From AC-32 sp963813435 (lineage in GTDB: Bacteria > Actinomycetota > Thermoleophilia > Gaiellales > Gaiellaceae), in contig CAWEYY010000003.1 in NCBI GenBank assembly GCA_963813435.1, positions 868,001-932,000 of the forward strand: a stretch of DNA of 64,000 nucleotides, given 5' to 3'. Each line of letters starts with the position of its first letter. Position 1 is the stretch's first letter. Positions 41,319 to 50,912 of this stretch are shown piece by piece. The notes under the pieces were generated by a model. The model did no database searches. It was not told the origin of the DNA and saw only the letters and a program-made list of their open reading frames with translations. A program made the translations under genes and the position numbers.

Positions 41319-41741
41319 TCAAGCCGGAAGGCGGAGCGAGCCATCCTCGGCGAGTGTCCAGTGCGGGTTGTGCGCGATCTCCCACGGGTGGCCATCGGGG
41401 TCGGCGAACGCGCCGGAGTAGCCGCCCCAGAAGGTCGGACCTGCCGCTCGCGTGATCGTCGCGCCGGCCGCCTCGGCCTCGCGCATCACCGCGTCGACCT
41501 CCTCGGGCGAGCGGACGTTGTGCGCAAGGGTCACGCCTCCCCAGCCGCCCGAGTCCTCGACGCCGCTGTCCTCGGCGAGCTGCTCACGGCTCCAGAGCGA
41601 GACGACCATCCCGCCCGCCTGGAAGAAGGCGACGTCGTCCTCGGGGCCCGCGCCGGTCTTCCAGCCGAGCGCCTCGTAGAACCCGCGCGACCGCGCGAGA
41701 TCCCGGACGCCGAGCGTGACGAGACTGACACGCTGCTCCAC
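41319..41741 (-). CDS. VOC (glyoxalase/bleomycin-resistance) family protein
   Basis: 140 residues with two beta-alpha-beta-beta-beta units. The first half has RVSLVTLGVRDLARSRGFYE and ALGWKT; the second has VDAVMREAEAAGATITR and the ending FADPDGHPWEIAHNP, a signature of the superfamily. These proteins bind a metal and act as lyases, dioxygenases or drug-binding proteins; which applies is not evident. It reads toward PadR and may share regulation. Confidence 0.82.
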   Translation of the reverse strand: MEQRVSLVTLGVRDLARSRGFYEALGWKTGAGPEDDVAFFQAGGMVVSLWSREQLAEDSGVEDSGGWGGVTLAHNVRSPEEVDAVMREAEAAGATITRAAGPTFWGGYSGAFADPDGHPWEIAHNPHWTLAEDGSLRLPA

Positions 41742-41772
41742 GTCACCAGTCTCGCATCCGGGCAGCGAGAGA

Positions 41773-41858
<86 letters not shown>

Positions 41859-42025
41859 AGCGGCGGTCATTGTAGCCACGCACCTCGGGACCCCCGTCTA
41901 AGGCGCCGACTCGGCGGCGCCGACCATGGAGGCCGTGCGGGCTCCGCCCGTGCGGCCGTCCAACACGATTTCTTGGGGAACCGACCTCAGGCCCGATCAG
42001 AGGCGAGCCACTAAGGTACTAACCC

Positions 42026-43459
42026 GTGCGAGAGCTTTGCGAGGAGGCGGTGACAGCGGCTCTCGGCGCGGGGGCTTCGTACGCGGACGCCCGGGTGGTC
42101 ATCCGACGCTCGCAGGTGGTCGGCACCCGCAACCAGCGCGTCGAACGGCTCGACGACGCAGAGAGCGAGGGCATCGGCGTGCGCGTGCTCGTCGACGGCG
42201 CCTGGGGCTTCGCGTGCGACCGGCGGCTCGACTCCGAGGGTGCGCAGGCCGCCGCCGCGAAGGCGACCGCGTTCGCGAAGGCGGCGCCCGGCGGACACCA
42301 GCGGGCGCTCGCGCCGGCCGGGCCTGCGCAGGGCGAGTACCGGACGGCCGTCGAGAAGGATCCGTTCGCGATCTCGCTTGCCGACAAGGCCGAGCTGTGC
42401 CTCAAAGCCGAACGTGCACTGGAGCACGAGGACGTGAAGGTGACGACAGCCTCCGTGCGTGCCCAGCGGGAGCACAAGGTATTCGTCTCCTCCGAGGGCG
42501 CCTCGATCGAGCAGGAGCTCGTCGAGTGCGGCGGCGGGATCGACGCCTTCGCCACGCGCGAGGGGATCACCCAGATCCGAAGCCACCCGAGCGCACACGG
42601 GGGCTCGAGCTCGCAGGCCGGCTGGGAGTACGTCGAGTCGCTCGCGCTCGAGCGCGAGGCGCCACGCGTCGCCGAGCAGGCGGCCGCGCTGCTGCGCGCG
42701 GACCCTTGCCCGTCCGGGGTGACGGCGGTCGTGATCGACGCCGAGCAGATGCAGCTCCAGACGCACGAGTCGGTCGGCCACCCGACCGAGCTCGACCGGG
42801 TCTACGGCACCGAGGCCGCCTACGCGGGCACGAGCTTCCTGAGACCGGACGATCTCGGGTCGCTTCGCTACGGCTCGGAGCACATGAACATCACCGCCGA
42901 CTCGACGACGCCCGGCGGGCTCGGGACGTTCGGCTTCGACGACGAAGGCGTGCCCGCGCACCGCGAGCCGGTCGTCGCCGGTGGCGTCTTGCGCGGCTTC
43001 CTCACGTCACGCGAGACCGCGGCGCGGATCGGCAGCGGGTCGGGTGGCTCGATGCGCGCCGACGGCTGGAGCCGGATGCCGCTCGTGCGGATGACGAACC
43101 TCCACCTCGAGCCCGGCGAGGGGTCGCTCGACGAGCTGATCGCGGGCGTCGACGACGGCCTCTTCCTGCAGACGAACAAGAGCTGGTCGATCGACGACAA
43201 GCGCCTGAACTTCCAGTTCGGGACGCAGATCGCCTGGGAGATCAAGGGCGGCGAGCTCGGCCGGATGCTCCGCGACGCGACGTACACCGGGCAGACGCCC
43301 GTCTTCTGGGGCTCGCTCGACGCGGTCGCCGGACCCGAGGAGTGGGTGCTCCACGGCCTCACGAACTGCGGCAAGGGTCAGCCCGGCCAGCACGCGCACG
43401 TCTCGCACGGCGCGTCGCCCGCGCGCTTCCGCAACGTCCAGGTCGGCTTCCGGAATTGA
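42026..43459 (+). CDS. tldD: TldD-family zinc metalloprotease
   Basis: 477 residues, the usual TldD length. The active-site HExxxH motif appears as THESVGHPTELDR near residue 247. A further zinc Cys is expected late in the protein and NCGKGQPGQ near residue 455 fits. TldD/TldE form a heterodimer that degrades unfolded peptides and matures some RiPPs. The GTG start has no long leader. Its stop overlaps the TTG start of the partner as TTGA. Confidence 0.9.
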   Translation: MRELCEEAVTAALGAGASYADARVVIRRSQVVGTRNQRVERLDDAESEGIGVRVLVDGAWGFACDRRLDSEGAQAAAAKATAFAKAAPGGHQRALAPAGPAQGEYRTAVEKDPFAISLADKAELCLKAERALEHEDVKVTTASVRAQREHKVFVSSEGASIEQELVECGGGIDAFATREGITQIRSHPSAHGGSSSQAGWEYVESLALEREAPRVAEQAAALLRADPCPSGVTAVVIDAEQMQLQTHESVGHPTELDRVYGTEAAYAGTSFLRPDDLGSLRYGSEHMNITADSTTPGGLGTFGFDDEGVPAHREPVVAGGVLRGFLTSRETAARIGSGSGGSMRADGWSRMPLVRMTNLHLEPGEGSLDELIAGVDDGLFLQTNKSWSIDDKRLNFQFGTQIAWEIKGGELGRMLRDATYTGQTPVFWGSLDAVAGPEEWVLHGLTNCGKGQPGQHAHVSHGASPARFRNVQVGFRN

Positions 43460-44817
43460 GCGAGACGCTGGAGCTGGCCGAGCGGGCCCTTCGCGCTGCG
43501 GAGGGGGACGAGGCGCTCGCGATCGTCCAGCGCGAGCTGTCCGGGATGGCGCGCTACGCGGGCTCGGAGGTGCACCAGCCGACGCTGATCGAGAACGAGG
43601 TGGTCGAGCTGCAGATCGTGCGCGACGGGCGCTTCGGGCTCGCCTCCGCGAACCGGACCGACGACGACGGCCTGCGCGCGCTCGCGGCTCGCGCCGCCGA
43701 GGCCGCCGACAACGCACCTCCCGATCCCGACTTTCCCGGCCTCGCGCCGAAGAGCGACCCGGCCGCCGTCGAGGGCTACGACGCGGCGACTGCCGCGCTG
43801 TCCCCCGAGGAGCAGGCGCACCTGGCGGCAGCCGCGATCGAAGCGTCCGACCTCGACCTCTACGGCTTCTTCACGAGCGGCCTCACCGAGGTCGCGCTCG
43901 CCTCGACGTCCGGCCTCTCGCTCTCGCAGTCGATGACGGACGCGGGCGTGCTCGCCCTCGCAGCGGTCGACGGCGCCTCGGGTTACGCGGAGGCGACCTC
44001 ATGGCGGGTCGCCGACGTCGATCCCGCCGGGACCGCTCGGGCGGCGGTCGCCAAGGCCGAGCGGACGCGAGGGGCAGTCGAGATCGAGCCCGGCTCGTAC
44101 GCCGCGGTGCTCGAGCCGTACGCCTTCGCCGAGCTGCTCCTCTACTTCGCGTACGACGCGTTCAGCGGGCTCGGGCTCCTCGAGGAGCGGAGCTACGCGT
44201 CCGGGCGGATCGGCGAGAAGGTTTTCGACGAACGCTTCTCGCTGGCGGACGACCCGCTCGACCAGCGGGGGCTCCCGAAGTCCTTCGACTTCGAGGGCAG
44301 CCCGAAGCGGCGAGTCGAGCTCGTCTCGGGCGGAGTGCTCGGAGGCGTGCTCTGGGACCGGCGGACCGCGAAGCTCGCCGGCGACGGCTACCAGACGACC
44401 GGCAGCGCGCCCCAGTCACGGCTCCGCCACTGGGGACCGCTTCCGTACTCGCTCTCGGTCGCGGGCGGCGAGGCAGCCTCGACCGAGGAGCTTGCGGAGC
44501 TGGTCGGGGACGGGATCTACGTCACCCGCCTCCACTACCTCAGCATCGTCAACCCGCGCGACGGCGTGATCACGGGCATGACGCGCGACGGGACGTTCCG
44601 GATCCGCGACGGGCAGATCGCCGAGCCGCTCGTCAACCTTCGCTTCACGGTCGCCGTGCCCGAGTTCCTCGAGCGGCTCCACGGCCTGACGCGCGAACCG
44701 GTGCTCGTGAACGAGAGCTCCTTCTACGACGAGCGCTACCCGAACGGCGTGCTCGTCCCGGGCGTCGCGACCGCCCGCTTCGACGTCACCGGGACCGGCT
44801 CGGGCCCCGGAGTCTGA
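43456..44817 (+). CDS. tldE: TldE/PmbA-family partner subunit
   Basis: 453 residues from a TTG overlapping the TldD stop. It follows the TldD/PmbA fold but lacks the HExxxH motif, as TldE does; the matching region reads LLLYFAYDAFSG. C-terminal landmarks are GDGIYVTRLHYL and NPRDGVITGMTRDG. It should cap the protease chamber of TldD. The reading frame is open far upstream but only as antisense-like noise over tldD. Its last 32 bp overlap the convergent lipoprotein gene. Confidence 0.88.
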   Translation: MSETLELAERALRAAEGDEALAIVQRELSGMARYAGSEVHQPTLIENEVVELQIVRDGRFGLASANRTDDDGLRALAARAAEAADNAPPDPDFPGLAPKSDPAAVEGYDAATAALSPEEQAHLAAAAIEASDLDLYGFFTSGLTEVALASTSGLSLSQSMTDAGVLALAAVDGASGYAEATSWRVADVDPAGTARAAVAKAERTRGAVEIEPGSYAAVLEPYAFAELLLYFAYDAFSGLGLLEERSYASGRIGEKVFDERFSLADDPLDQRGLPKSFDFEGSPKRRVELVSGGVLGGVLWDRRTAKLAGDGYQTTGSAPQSRLRHWGPLPYSLSVAGGEAASTEELAELVGDGIYVTRLHYLSIVNPRDGVITGMTRDGTFRIRDGQIAEPLVNLRFTVAVPEFLERLHGLTREPVLVNESSFYDERYPNGVLVPGVATARFDVTGTGSGPGV

Positions 44818-46000
44818 CCCGCGCGTAGTCGACCGCGCCGAGCTCGTCCTCGCTCCAGCCGCGGACGCGAGAAGACACGAGCCTCGCGTCGACCGCCCAC
44901 GCGATCGGGATGACCGACCGGTCCCGAACGGCGGCGCGGATCGCGTCGTGGCGCGGATAGGCGGCGAGCACCCGCTCGAAGCGCGCGTCCGGCCGGCCAA
45001 GGCCGAAGTACGGGCCGAGGCCGAGGTCACGCCAGGCCGCGACGAGCAGGCTCGCCCCGTAGGCGTCGTCGGGATCGCCGGGCTGCGCAAAGCGGACCGC
45101 GACGCGGGGCAGCGAGGCGATCTGCTTCTTGGCGGTGCGCGCGGCGACGACGGCGGCCCTGGCGATCTTCTTCCCGGGCTGCTCCTCGAGGCTGGTCGCA
45201 GGCGGGGCTTCGAACTCGGGCACGAGCGCCTGGTAGTCGGCGCGGTCGGCGGTTCCGTCGTAGACGCGCCGCACCTCCGGCAGCCGCGCAAGCACTCCGC
45301 CCGGCTCGGCAGCCACGAGGTCGAGCGCGAGCAGGCGACGGATGCGGACAGCCGGCTTCAGCTCCGGGCTGCGGAGGGCAGCCTGGATGTCGCCGAGCGG
45401 GACAGGCGCTTCGTCGAGCTTGCCTCGCCGAAAGAGGCGCTGGGCCGCGTGCGGCTCGAGCTTGCGAAAGACGAGCGTGAGGCCGTTGCGCTCGGCGACG
45501 ACGCGCTCGGGGCTCGCCGAGACGAGCCTGAACGGACCGGGGATCCCGGGAGGAGCGGCGGCGACCTCGGTGAGGAGGTACGGCACGTTGCGGTCGGGCT
45601 CGGGGACAGTGACCACGAGCGTGCGCGGGCTCGGTGTGGCGATCCTCGCGCCCGGCAGCAGGTGGCCGCGTCTGAGGGTGGCCGCGATCGCGCCCGCGTG
45701 CGCGCACCGGAGCCGCCAGGTTCGCCCCTTGCTTCGCCAGCTCGAGCAGAGGCCGGGCCTAAGCGCTCCTCTCGCGTCCGTGCGGAGCGGAGTCGGGAAG
45801 AGGACGCGTGCCAGCGCGATCTCGTCGCGGTTCCTCGCCCGGGCCGGGTCGAGGGGCCAGAGGATGTGCGCGAGCCCGATCCGCATGACGCCGGAAGGGC
45901 CAGTCGTGGGAAGCCTCGGCGTGGTCGTGCTGGTGTTCGAGCCGCAGCCGGCGGCGAGCAGCGCGAGCGCGACGAGGGCGCCGGCGCGGCCGCGCGCCAC
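44786..46000 (-). CDS. binding-protein-like lipoprotein (diverged, short SBP_bac_5)
   Basis: 404 residues from the GTG at 46000, two bases after the secG stop. The lipoprotein signal ALVALALLAAGC is clear. The mature part recalls family 5 binding proteins (MRIGLAHILWPLDPARARNR, later VRFAQPGDPDDAYGASLL and AWAVDARLVSSRVRGWSE) but is 130-150 residues shorter than the two full binding proteins of this window. No permease is nearby. It may bind a small ligand for sensing, or be a reduced scavenger. The assignment is moderate. Confidence 0.65.
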   Translation of the reverse strand: MARGRAGALVALALLAAGCGSNTSTTTPRLPTTGPSGVMRIGLAHILWPLDPARARNRDEIALARVLFPTPLRTDARGALRPGLCSSWRSKGRTWRLRCAHAGAIAATLRRGHLLPGARIATPSPRTLVVTVPEPDRNVPYLLTEVAAAPPGIPGPFRLVSASPERVVAERNGLTLVFRKLEPHAAQRLFRRGKLDEAPVPLGDIQAALRSPELKPAVRIRRLLALDLVAAEPGGVLARLPEVRRVYDGTADRADYQALVPEFEAPPATSLEEQPGKKIARAAVVAARTAKKQIASLPRVAVRFAQPGDPDDAYGASLLVAAWRDLGLGPYFGLGRPDARFERVLAAYPRHDAIRAAVRDRSVIPIAWAVDARLVSSRVRGWSEDELGAVDYARVRLRGPSRSR

Positions 46001-46002
46001 GC

Positions 46003-46224
46003 CTACGCGAGCGCGCGGAAGAGCAGGATCGTGTTCGCGACGAAGAGGATCGCCACGAACACCGTCAGCCGAGTCAGGTTGCGCTCGACGATGTGGGTGC
46101 CGCCCTGCGAGGCAGGCGTGAAGCCCATCCCGCCAAAGCCGGCGTCGCGACCCGAGTGCATGAGAATCAGCACGACGAGCGCGACCGAGAGCAGAACCTG
46201 GGTGACCGCGAGAGTCTGTGTCAC
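46003..46224 (-). CDS. secG: preprotein translocase subunit SecG
   Basis: 73 residues with two membrane helices (LLSVALVVLILMHSG and LTVFVAILFVANTILLF) joined by the family-typical Gly-rich loop GRDAGFGGMGFTPASQGG. SecG assists SecYEG export. It starts at GTG and stops two bases before the lipoprotein gene. The usual neighbours tpiA and pgk are absent. Confidence 0.88.
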   Translation of the reverse strand: MTQTLAVTQVLLSVALVVLILMHSGRDAGFGGMGFTPASQGGTHIVERNLTRLTVFVAILFVANTILLFRALA

Positions 46225-46256
46225 GGCGGGCCAGGATACCAGCGCGTACCTGGGAC

Positions 46257-47246
46257 TCAGCCGGCGCGGACGGCGCGTTCCAGGACTGCCTCGACACGGC
46301 GCGCCTGCTCCTTGACGTCGTGCTGCTCGGCCGCCGCGCGGGCGGCCGGGTTCGGGCACGGGAGCGCGGCGGCGCTCGTGAGGGCGTGCTCGAGCGCGTC
46401 GACGTCGAGCGGGTCGACGAGCACGCCGGCCTCGGGCGGCACGAACTCGGGAGGACCGCCGATGCGGGTGCCGACGACCGAGCGACCGCAGGCAAGCGCC
46501 TCGAGCAGGGCCTGGCCGAACGGCTCGACGAGGCTCGGCTGGCAGACGACGTGTGCGCCAGCGATCCTCGCCGGGATCTCGTCGTGTGCCACGCGCGGGA
46601 CCAGCTCGACTCGCGCGCGGCCCTCAAGCCGCGGACGGAGTGGCCCGTCGCCGACGAACGTCAGCGTCCCGGAGCCGAGGCGCTCGAAGGCGTCTGCGAG
46701 ACGCACGACGTTCTTCCGCTCGGTGAGCGCGCCAAGGCAGAGGAACACCGGGCCGTCGGGCGGAGCGGGCTCGACTCGGAAGCGGTCGAGGTCGACACCG
46801 GAGTCGATCACCTCGGTCTTGCCCCGAGCCTCCGGAACCTTCGCCTCGAGCTCGCGGCGGAGGTAGTCGGAGACGGCGATCACCGCCGACGCGCGGCGGA
46901 CGGTGAGGCGCGTGAGCGCCCGGATCCCCGCGATCGCCCCGACGTTCCTGACGTCGCGCCCGTGCGCGGTCACGACGAGCGGCGCACGCGACGTGAAACC
47001 TGCGGCTAGCCCGGCGGGGACGAGGAAGTGCGCGTAGACGACATCGGGGTGGAAACTGCGGGCAGCCCGGAAGGCACGGCTGGCCAGGGTCGCGTAGCGC
47101 CGCTTGCCGCCGGCCCGCGTATCCAGCACCGCGCGCTCGACCTCGTGCCCGCGCGCGGCAAGTGCGCTTTCGAGCTGCGCAACGAAGACGCCCAGGTCGG
47201 GGTCGTCCGGCCCGGGGTACATCTGCGAGACGAGCAGGATCCGCAC
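46257..47246 (-). CDS. GT4-family glycosyltransferase
   Basis: 329 residues. The N-terminal half starts MRILLVSQMYPGPDDPDLG and has VVYAHFLVPAGLAA. The C-terminal half has the donor site FLCLGALTERKNVVRLADAF and an intact E-x7-E (EPFGQALLEALACG), with GVLVDPLDVDALEHAL. It transfers a sugar from an NDP or lipid donor to an unknown acceptor, probably in surface glycan or glycolipid synthesis. It is separated from secG by 32 bp. Confidence 0.85.
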   Translation of the reverse strand: MRILLVSQMYPGPDDPDLGVFVAQLESALAARGHEVERAVLDTRAGGKRRYATLASRAFRAARSFHPDVVYAHFLVPAGLAAGFTSRAPLVVTAHGRDVRNVGAIAGIRALTRLTVRRASAVIAVSDYLRRELEAKVPEARGKTEVIDSGVDLDRFRVEPAPPDGPVFLCLGALTERKNVVRLADAFERLGSGTLTFVGDGPLRPRLEGRARVELVPRVAHDEIPARIAGAHVVCQPSLVEPFGQALLEALACGRSVVGTRIGGPPEFVPPEAGVLVDPLDVDALEHALTSAAALPCPNPAARAAAEQHDVKEQARRVEAVLERAVRAG

Positions 47247-47333
47247 GACGCCGAGAAGCTTGACGCTTCGGCCGCGCGCCCGCGAGCCAGGGTCGCTCCC
47301 GGCCTCACAGACGCGCGGCCGTTGCCTCAGCCA

Positions 47334-47531
47334 TTACGGCCGATACGCGGGGGCCCGCTTTGGAGCTCGCCGGCGCACGCGTCGCACGATCGACCGGATC
47401 TGCGCGAACGCGACACGCGTACGCGGCTCCGAGTTGCTCCGCGGCGGACGCTGGACGCGACGGTAGTCGTCGCTGATCCTGGCGATCCGCTCCCGGCAGT
47501 ACTGGCGCCGATAGTCGGACTCGTAGTCCAC
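47334..47531 (-). CDS. small basic protein of unknown function
   Basis: 65 residues, very rich in Arg and Tyr (VDYESDYRRQYCRERIARIS, ending RRVRRRAPKRAPAYRP). The case for a real gene rests on a strong GAGAGGAGG ribosome site seven bases before the GTG. Charge and size suggest nucleic-acid binding. A promoter, a short leader ORF and a hairpin lie 250-450 bp upstream on the same strand and may control it. Confidence 0.5.
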   Translation of the reverse strand: MDYESDYRRQYCRERIARISDDYRRVQRPPRSNSEPRTRVAFAQIRSIVRRVRRRAPKRAPAYRP

Positions 47532-47788
47532 GCTCGTTCCTCCTCTCTCGTTCGGTCTCGACGTTTTCGCCGCACCGAACCGGATAGAGAGGGGATTACG
47601 CGCGTCTACCGAAAAATTGGATTGCTAAAGCACAGACTGGTTTTAGCAGTCGATTTTTCGCACGAGAGGCGTGCGATCTCTGCTCCACCTCGACTCGGGA
47701 CGGCCTTACTGGTCGAATGACGTCTCCACTACGAAGGACCTCCTTTCTCGTAGCGGCTGTCGGAAATTTCACCTCCAGAACCACAAAA

Positions 47789-47805
47789 GCGACCTCTCGG
47801 GTCGC
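47789..47805 (-). terminator. attenuator-like hairpin with T run
   Basis: On the minus strand GCGACC-CGAGA-GGTCGC is followed directly by TTTT (47788-47785). It lies about 30 bp after the stop of the 22-codon leader ORF. Another strong ribosome site, AAAGGAGGT (near 47740), follows. Confidence 0.6.
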
Positions 47806-47836
47806 CTTGCTCGAACGTGCTATGGAGCCGGTTTCC

Positions 47837-47905
47837 TTAGCCGGAGCACTTCCGAGCAAGGTGTCCAAAGAGGGGGCCGCTAGCTGTCACGATGTTCCAG
47901 TTCAT
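47837..47905 (-). CDS. 22-codon putative leader peptide
   Basis: The ATG at 47905 has a near-perfect AAAGGAGG seven bases upstream. It reads MNWNIVTASGPLFGHLARKC, then Ser-Gly and TAA. It stands between a good promoter and an attenuator-like hairpin, the arrangement of a regulatory upstream ORF. No run of one amino acid is seen that would name a controlling tRNA. Confidence 0.4.
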   Translation of the reverse strand: MNWNIVTASGPLFGHLARKCSG

Positions 47906-47943
47906 GTCCCACCCTCCTTTCCTCGACTCGGAATAAGCGAGCA

Positions 47944-47972
47944 ACAATACACGATCCATTCGCTCATGACAA
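47944..47972 (-). promoter_or_regulatory. sigma-70-type promoter
   Basis: On the minus strand TTGTCA (47972-47967), a 17-bp spacer and TATTGT (47949-47944) make a good housekeeping promoter in an AT-rich patch, with an expected start near 47937 and the leader ORF ribosome site about 20 bp further. The whole 47532-48010 stretch holds no other gene I can support. Confidence 0.5.
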
Positions 47973-48010
47973 CTTATATCGTCCCGGATTTTCCGAACCG
48001 GAATTGGGGC

Positions 48011-49591
<1,581 letters not shown>

Positions 49592-49601
49592 TGTCCGAAT
49601 C

Positions 49602-50081
49602 CTAGACTTGCTCGGCGTCCACCTCGGCCGCCTCGGCGTCGCCGACGAGCCCCTGGAGCGCGACCCTGACGCGAAACACGACCTCTTCGTGCTTGTCGAG
49701 CCCGCCGTCGAGCGCCTCGTTGAGCGCGTCGAGCAGCTTCAGGACCGCGGGCAGACCCGCGTCGTACAGCTCGCGGCCCTCCGGGGTCAGGCGCAGGAGC
49801 GTCGAGCGCCCGTCGCGCGGGTGCGGGACCTCCTCGACGTGCCCGTTGTCGACCATCCTCTTGATCGCGTCCCGCACCGTTGTCCGACGCTGGCCCGTCG
49901 CCTGCGCGAGCTTCGTCCGCGTGACCGGCTGGAGCGCCGCGACGAACGAGACCCAGCCCCACTTTTCGAGCTCGACTCCCCGCGCGCGGAGCTCGTTCCA
50001 GAGGAACTCGTGGGCGTAGCGGGAGGCGACGCCGAGCTCGTTGATGATCGCGCCACGCGTGAGGCGTTCGCTCTCGGCCAT
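49602..50081 (-). CDS. MarR-family transcriptional regulator
   Basis: 159 residues. The winged HTH has LAQATGQRRTTVRDAIKRMV and the wing PHPRDGRSTLLRLTPEGREL. N- and C-terminal helices form the dimer. MarR proteins usually repress and respond to small aromatic or acyl ligands. Its close linkage to the mutase gene suggests it senses a CoA-linked or carboxylic acid substrate (inference). Confidence 0.85.
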   Translation of the reverse strand: MAESERLTRGAIINELGVASRYAHEFLWNELRARGVELEKWGWVSFVAALQPVTRTKLAQATGQRRTTVRDAIKRMVDNGHVEEVPHPRDGRSTLLRLTPEGRELYDAGLPAVLKLLDALNEALDGGLDKHEEVVFRVRVALQGLVGDAEAAEVDAEQV

Positions 50082-50106
50082 CGGGAGCCCATGATACGAG
50101 CGGGTC

Positions 50107-50856
50107 TCAGCGCACCTTGAAGACGAACTTCCGCGAGCGGCCGGCCGCGTTCGAGACAGTCACGACTAGTCGCTTGCCGCGCGCCGCCTTCGGGAGCGAC
50201 CAGCGGCAACCGCGACGCAGCTTGCGTCCTGCGAGCGTCGCGCGGCAGGTGATGTTCTTCCCGACGGCCCTGAAGGCCTTGCCCGCCCTGGGGGTTGCCG
50301 GGACGAAGCGCACAGACACCGGCGGACGGATCTTGGGCGCGAAGGTGACGAAGACCTCGTTCGGCCCCGTCGAGTCGGGAGCACGATCTTCCTCGCTGCC
50401 GCCGTAGCTCTCGACGATGTAGCGGATCGCCTTCTTCGCCCCGATCTCGGCCGCGGGCACCGTGATCGTCGCCGTGGCGCCGCCGATCGCGCCCGTCGCC
50501 CTGGACGGGTAGGGCAGGAACTGCTGCCCGTCCCAGGCGCCGGGCTCGAACACGCCGTCGGCGGTCCGGAAGATGAACCAGTAGTCGACGCCGTCGGAGT
50601 GGCCGGTGTTCGGGTTGGCGTCCGCGTCGACCAGCAGGGAGAAGCCGACCCCGCCGCCGAACGAGGGCGGCGCCGCGAACGCGATGCGGAAGGTCAGCCG
50701 CCCCGAGTCGGTCGAGGTCGCGGAGACGTGCGTGATGTCGGGGATTCCGCTCACGTCGCCGGCCGGATCGTCGAAAGCTGCGGAGTTCCCCGCCGCAGCC
50801 GTCGGCACCAGGGCGAGGACGCTGAGAGCAACGAGGGACAGAAGCGGGCGCGCCAT
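50107..50856 (-). CDS. secreted beta-sandwich protein of unknown function
   Basis: 249 residues. The ATG at 50856 has GGGAGG upstream and gives a clean signal peptide (MARPLLSLVALSVLALVPTA, cleavage after AAA-G). The mature part is a DOMON/CBM9-like beta-sandwich by look: DDPAGDVSGIPDITHVSATS, SLLVDADANPNTGHSDGVDY and YWFIFRTADGVFE. The C-terminal 70 residues form a second small beta domain with two Cys (CRATL ... GCRWSL). Ligand unknown. Two tandem palindromes lie directly upstream. Confidence 0.7.
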   Translation of the reverse strand: MARPLLSLVALSVLALVPTAAAGNSAAFDDPAGDVSGIPDITHVSATSTDSGRLTFRIAFAAPPSFGGGVGFSLLVDADANPNTGHSDGVDYWFIFRTADGVFEPGAWDGQQFLPYPSRATGAIGGATATITVPAAEIGAKKAIRYIVESYGGSEEDRAPDSTGPNEVFVTFAPKIRPPVSVRFVPATPRAGKAFRAVGKNITCRATLAGRKLRRGCRWSLPKAARGKRLVVTVSNAAGRSRKFVFKVR

Positions 50857-50874
50857 TCCGAACCTCCCGAGAGT

Positions 50875-50912
50875 TACGGCGATTTCGCCGTAACTATGGC
50901 GAGTTCGCCTTA
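50875..50912. promoter_or_regulatory. two tandem palindromes, probable operator
   Basis: TACGGCGATTTCGCCGTA (50875-50892) and TATGGCGAGTTCGCCTTA (50895-50912) share the form TAN-GGCGANTTCGCC-NTA, with centres exactly 20 bp apart, or two helical turns. They fill the gap between the GNAT stop and the secreted-protein start. The first arm pair extends to 10 bp and could also work as a terminator for the GNAT gene. Confidence 0.6.

Noticed and set aside
47596..47868. A 90-codon minus-strand frame in the gene-poor stretch
   Set aside because: It has no ribosome site and runs through the hairpin; the SD-led short ORF at 47905 is the better candidate.
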